This document shows positions 59,233 to 64,000 of a DNA stretch of 64,000 nucleotides, one piece after another; position 1 is the first letter of the stretch; each line of letters opens with the position of its first letter. The DNA comes from Erpobdella octoculata (Eukaryota > Annelida > Clitellata > Hirudinida > Erpobdellidae): NCBI GenBank assembly GCA_963978895.1, contig OZ022242.1:37304975-37368974 (forward strand), given 5' to 3'. The notes under the pieces were generated by a model. The model saw nothing but the letters and a program-made list of their open reading frames with translations, was not told the DNA's origin and made no database searches. Both the position numbers and the translations under genes were made by a program.

Positions 59233-59574
59233 AAAGATGGGGTGTGTAAAAATGTGTGAAATGTGATTATCTCCATAACTTGCTTAACGTCGTGAAAGGC
59301 CACCAATAAGATACCTGCCGTCGAAACGAAAAAGCTTTAAATAAATTATTCGAACCTGGCTGGCAATCTGGTTTATTTGACTTGAATATTTTAAAACCAT
59401 TGAGAAGAAAAAGAAAGCAAAAAAACAGAAAGAAAAAGAGAAAATAGTGAAAATGAATTATCTATGGTTTTCAGTTATAGAAGTCGATGCATTTGACATT
59501 GTTTCTTCGATGATTTGAATTGTTAATCCGTCGGGGAAGTGCACAGTTGTTTTTTAATCACAGAAAACTATATA

Positions 59575-59700
59575 TGGAACAAGGTTTTATATAGAACAAG
59601 ATTTTATTTAGAACAAAATTCTATATAGAACAAATATCTAAAGAGAACAAAATTCTAAAGAGAACCAAATTCTAAGGAGAACAAAATTCTAAAGAGAAAT
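59575..59700. repeat. Tandem repeat around GAACAAAATTCTAAAGA
   Basis: About seven diverged units of 18-20 bases. Confidence 0.8.
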
Positions 59701-59839
59701 TATTTGTATAGCTGCTTGCACTTATTTTATGTTAGACTAGCTTAATAATAATAACAACAACCATTTGTAATTTACGAGACAAGCATTATTATGAAATCAA
59801 TAACTCTTTTGCCATTACGCTGTCTGTCTGTTAGTCGAA

Positions 59840-60225
59840 GTTTTCATCAAACGGTACCTCGTTAAGACCAACACTGGCCGTAGAAGACTGTATAACTTCT
59901 TGTTGGACATTGGACAGTGGGGCAGTTGAACACGTTTGCCAAACTGAGTATGGCGGTTTTAAGCCTGCAAAAGCGCTTAGCTATCTTGGAGTCAATCGCA
60001 TTTGTAGCTTGCTGTATAAACTGAATTTGCTGCAGTATCAGCAATGGCTAGCCGATCTCGAATAAGCTGTCCAATGTAAGCCAGTTGTTGAATTGCATTA
60101 AAATAGAGCTGCTACCAGCATATGGTTTTGTCAACAGCATTAACACCGGCCACCTTCCGACCACGACAGAAATCTGTCATCATGTACATTGTTGGCTTAT
60201 CCAGCCTTCTGGAAATCTCAGAATT
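59840..60225. other. Unassigned moderately complex segment
   Basis: Less AT-rich than its flanks, with short minus-strand frames such as FNAIQQLAYIGQLIRD and a 60-codon frame with ATNAIDSKIAKRF. Frames shift and stop repeatedly, as in a decayed mobile element or pseudogene. I could not name a family. Confidence 0.25.
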
Positions 60226-60669
60226 CTCAGAAAAAAAACAATTGTAATCTTTTTTGGTTAATTTTTATTTAAAGGTAAACAATTTTTTTCAAAACAAATA
60301 ATTTTTTTTTTAAATTTCACAACGCGTTTTCATTCGGAACGAACAATTTCAAAATTAACGAAAGCGAACAATTCAACTTTGAACTTTGAACTCGGTGTAC
60401 AGCTATTTTTTTTATATTTAAATATTTTTCTACGACCAGGAAGTTGAAAATCCGCATCGAAAGTGTGAACAAAAAAAACTAATAAAAACGAACAAACAAA
60501 CCACGCCAGGCTAAACGAAATGCCAAAACTGGCCGGAAAAGCTCGTGAAAAACGAATGGAAATTTAAAAAAAAAAACACAACAGCAATTGAAAGAAAGAA
60601 ACATTCAAACCGATTTATAAAAATCTAAGAAGGAAAAACCAGCAAACCGGTCACGTGAGAAGTAAAAAA

Positions 60670-60955
60670 CCATCATCACCACCACCAATATAATAATCAC
60701 TACCATCATCATCAGCATCATCACCACCAGCAGCACTATCATAATCACTACCATCATCATCACCACCAATATCATAATCACTAACAGCATCATCACCACC
60801 AGCAGCACTATCATAATCACTACCATCATCATCACCACCAGCAGCACTATCATAATTACTACCATTATCAACATCACCACCACCACTATCATCATCATCA
60901 TCATCATCATAACCACTACCATCAACATCATAAACACCACCACCATCATTATCAT
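60670..60955. repeat. CAT/CAC/AGC triplet repeat with longer period
   Basis: Triplets organised into repeats of about 57-60 bases, for example ATCATCACCACCAGCAGCAC then TATCATAATCACTACC, three times. Confidence 0.9.
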
Positions 60956-61146
60956 CAGTGCTGGTCCCAAAACAATCAAATGTTAAACTTTATAAATTAA
61001 TAAAAAAAGATGTGAATAAATTAAAACTAGAAAAGATAACTTAATTGGGAGCGGAAAAGCAATGAAAACAAACGAAACTGATGCGCCAGGGAAAATTTGA
61101 AAGCAAGTTTAAAGATATTTGTCTGTCTGCGCAGTGTGTGACTATA

Positions 61147-61174
61147 AATGTGTGTGTGTGTGTGTGTGTGTGTG
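61147..61174. repeat. GT microsatellite downstream of the RRM gene
   Basis: (TG)n about 135 bases past the stop codon, within the likely 3' untranslated region. Confidence 0.9.
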
Positions 61175-61308
61175 CGGATGTGACAACGAACTTGGTTTTG
61201 TGACACAGAGAAGGTGTACATGCTAGCAGTATGCGAGAGTGACGGTGCGTCACAAGACGCCGAGAGCGCGCTGCTGCCGTGGTGGTCGTGCCTGAGCGAT
61301 GGTGGGCG

Positions 61309-61725
61309 TCACTGTGCCTCCTTTGACGGGAGAGGGGAGTCTTCCTTCTTGGACCTGGCTATCCCCGCCTGAATCTGTTGAGCGAATCATTATTTTGAAT
61401 TAATATTCGGGAAATTCCGTGAAAGATTAAATATCGGTCTAGGGGTAAATGACGCACGGCAGAGCTGCCTAATATATAATAGTAATAATCTTTTCCTAGC
61501 CGATATACGAATGCGGGATATTTAACAAACGGACGATAGATGGCGAACTATATATATATGTACATACGATGCAACGAAGTCCACATTTTCCATACCTGCT
61601 TGACTTTGTTCTTGACGAAGTCGATGGAGATGCCCCCGTCCTCCGATGGCGGTGAGGTCGGGACGACTGCCCCCTGGAGTTCTTCACACGCTTTTGTTGC
61701 TGAATCTGAGCTCTATGGGATAGCA

Positions 61726-61756
<31 letters not shown>

Positions 61757-62814
61757 CAATAGGAGAGTATAAAATAGTTTTCAACTCCTTGTAATTCAGT
61801 TAAATATGAGCAGTTAATAAAGCATGTAATCAATGAGCAGTCACTCTTAATTTAAACATCGAATCTTTTACTAACGGCGAAATCGACAAAGGCGACGGCA
61901 TTTCTGCTCCCCTTTGAGTACATTCTCAGCTGTACGAAGCCCGGCACCCTTTGGGAGGAGGGGGGAAGCATAAACCAATTATCAAAATAATTAAAATATT
62001 TGTTTAGATTACTTTATATAATATACAGTCGTAGTGCAAACAATTGCTAATGTTGCACAATGTCAATGTATAAGTTTGGTTGCTTATCTTTGCTTGTGTG
62101 CTTATGTTGTAAGTATAGGCGTGGTCTGTACGTTTAGTTTTTGTTGCTATATTATATACATACTGTAAAAGTCATCTAGAACGGCACCCTCATGAGCGGC
62201 TGCTAAGAGTAACGGACATTTTTCTTCGGAACGGAATTTCTTAAATCTGTATCTGACCTATATATAGGTAGCTTGTCTCCGAAGAACGGACAGATACGAT
62301 AAGCGGACACTTTTGCTTTTCTCGAGGGTGTCAGCTGTACAGGACTGTTACCGCATATTTAATGCTTCGTATTAATTAAATTACTCAAAACGCTGAATTA
62401 ACTAATCAATATTCTATTGAAACATTACTTAGCAAAAAGAGACTTCAGTTGTTCCTCGTCGCAGAACTCTCCCAGGTTGCTGACGAAGAGGGTCCAAGTC
62501 TCCGGGCAAGCCCCGAGCGCCACACCCCCCTCGCCCAGCTGATTATCGACCTCGAAGCAGCTTCCGTCAGCGGCAGGCTCCGTTTCTGTTTCAAGACCGC
62601 TGGCCGATTCGAACCGGAGGAGTCCACCGTAGGGGCTGTCGTAGGCGGCCAGGCAGCCGACCATCGGGCTCGCTCCCCCTCCCAGAGGCATCATACTGCC
62701 GGCACAGGCGTGGGAGGTCATGTCGATAGACTGGTCCATGAACGGAGTTCTGGCGGCTCTGTAAACGGGCGTGCTTGGATGGGGGGCCGGAGAGGCGACC
62801 AGTGTGTGATGAAA
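61309..62814 (-). CDS. RNA-binding protein, C-terminal RRM (RBPMS/MEC-8-like), last four exons
   Basis: Exons: 62814-62429, 61948-61876, 61712-61596 and 61368-61309. They splice in phase to 211 residues ending KEAQ and TGA. An RRM spans about residues 105-195. RNP2 is LFVSNL (108-113) and RNP1-like is NAVAFVDF (145-152), with GFVQLRMYSKG between. The end of the fold reads GGISIDFVKNKVK. The spacing and words such as FxxLR, AFVxF, ATKAxxxLQG and IxFxKNK resemble the second RRM of C. elegans MEC-8, a splicing regulator related to RBPMS and couch potato. The stretch before the RRM is low-complexity, rich in Pro, Ala, Gly and Met, as in linkers between RRMs. The N-terminal half and first RRM must lie beyond 62814, probably outside the window. 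Assignment to the MEC-8 branch is inference. Confidence 0.8.
62163..62347. mobile_element. pogo-like MITE, copy 2
   Basis: Shares GAGCGGCTGCTAAGAG, CGGAACGGAATTTCTTAAAT and CCGAAGAACGGACAGATACG with copy 1 at 50176-50343. Left end CTGTAAAAGTC after TA. The right end, CAGGACTG, has drifted. It lies in the intron between the first two visible exons of the RRM gene. Confidence 0.75.
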
Positions 62815-63129
62815 CTGTATTCGGACAAACGTTTTATTCAATCAATCGATCTGCTAATGATTGAGTGAACAAATTAATTAATTACCAAACAAATAAACTT
62901 AATAAGATAAAACAATTAATTTATCTAGAATCGAATTTTTTTGCATGTAATAATTTGGACTTTCTTTTTGCTGACTTGGTGTGCTTTTTATAATCTTTTT
63001 ATTTATTTATTTTTTTATTTCGATGCGCTACGAAATAGGCTACGATACAAGTTGGAAAATACATCTAAATCTAGAAACTATTTCCTCGGCTCAGAGCACA
63101 ATTCAGCGCTCAAAGTCGATTAGTTATAA

Positions 63130-64000
63130 TTATTCAAACAAATTATAATTATTTATAATTATTCAAACAACGTAGCAATCTAAAACATATCATAATTATA
63201 AATTATTATATTAAAATTATTCAGACAAATTATAATTATTTATAATTATTAAAACAACGTAGCAATCTAAAACATATCATAATTATAAATTATTATATTA
63301 TAATTATTCAGACAAATTGTAATTAGTTATAAATATTTAAACAACGTAGCAATCTAAAACATATTATAATTATAAATTATTATATTATAATTATTCAGAC
63401 AAATTATAATTATTTATAATTATTAAAACAACGTAGCAATCTAAAACATATCATAATTATAAATTATTATATTATAATTATTCAGACAAATTGTAATTAG
63501 TTATAAATATTCAAACAACGTAGCAATCTAAAACATATTATAATTATAAATTATTATATTATAATTATTCAAACAAATTGTAATTAGTTATAAATATTCA
63601 AACAACGTAGCAATCTAAAACATATTATAATTATAAATTATTATATTATAATTATTCAAACAAATTGTAATTAGTTATAAATATTCAAACAACGTAGCAA
63701 TCTAAAACATATTATAGTTATAAATTATTATATTGTAATTATTCAAACAAATTATAATTATTTATAATTATTAAAACAACGTAGCAATCTAAAACATATC
63801 ATAATTATAAATTATTATATTATAATTATTCAGACAAATTGTAATTAGTTATAAATATTCAAACAACGTAGCAATCTAAAACATATTATAATTATAAATT
63901 ATTATATTATAATTATTCAAACAAATTGTAATTAGTTATAAATATTCAAACAACGTAGCAATCTAAAACATATTATAATTATAAATTATTATATTATAAT
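63130..64000. repeat. 87-bp AT-rich satellite array
   Basis: At least ten units. The anchor word CGTAGCAATCTAAAACATAT recurs at 63171, 63258, 63345, 63432 and 63519, and onward every 87 bases to the window end. Two unit types are mixed, one with TTATAATTATTTATAATTATT and one with TTGTAATTAGTTATAAATAT, each in several copies. Confidence 0.95.

Noticed and set aside
62449..62868. 139-codon plus-strand frame opposite the RRM exon
   Set aside because: The minus strand has RNP motifs and in-phase splicing. The plus frame is its shadow.
63130..64000. Regular repeats that could be mistaken for a CRISPR array
   Set aside because: Units are contiguous 87-bp satellite copies without unique spacers, in eukaryotic DNA.

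Overview
This 64-kb window is AT-rich, intron-containing animal DNA. The genes found are metazoan: a plasma-membrane calcium pump, a lysosomal alpha-galactosidase/alpha-N-acetylgalactosaminidase, an alpha-arrestin, an ethanolamine kinase and a two-RRM-type RNA-binding protein. All are split by GT-AG introns, with GC-richer exons in AT-rich, microsatellite-loaded introns. SINE, Helitron and hAT/pogo-like MITE content fits an invertebrate. A lophotrochozoan (annelid or mollusc) is my guess, but the species cannot be fixed from the sequence alone.

Layout. 1-18.4 kb: no convincing coding exon. It holds many simple and tandem repeats (8-bp, 12-bp, 19-bp and 20-bp families, AT/CA/GA/CT tracts), a Helitron-like element near 7 kb, a tRNA-derived SINE near 9 kb and an array of TGACGTAA motifs near 13.7 kb. 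18.4-31.8 kb: the 3' half of a PMCA-type Ca2+ ATPase on the + strand. It is entered through an assembly gap of exactly 200 N. It appears to have two alternative last exons, 6 kb apart, both of which splice in phase and both of which begin like the calmodulin-binding tail of the family. 32-38.5 kb: gene-free, with MITEs and a second Helitron-like element. 38.8-42.8 kb: a complete seven-exon glycoside hydrolase family 27 gene (+). 43.7-45.2 kb: an octamer (ATGCAAAT) array, a 20-bp repeat and a 300-bp CA tract. 45.3-49.6 kb: a six-exon alpha-arrestin gene (-) that joins in frame to a C-terminus with two hydrophobic segments. 52.9-53.8 kb: a small intronless secreted Ala/Thr/Pro-repeat protein (-), preceded by an ORF whose stop overlaps its start. 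54.3-57.9 kb: a complete seven-exon ethanolamine kinase (-) whose first intron is almost entirely a TTTA repeat. 61.3-62.8 kb: the last four exons of an RRM protein (-). 63.1-64.0 kb: an 87-bp satellite running off the window.

There is no operon-like logic among the genes. Exon joins were derived by hand from reading frame, splice dinucleotides and family similarity. For the five spliced genes every junction keeps phase, which is the main evidence that the models are right. The most unusual items are the arrestin with a membrane-spanning tail, the two PMCA tails, the non-canonical substrate-loop residues in the GH27 enzyme, the repeat-rich secreted protein with its stop-start overlap, and a family of inverted-repeat elements carrying an internal telomere-like tract.
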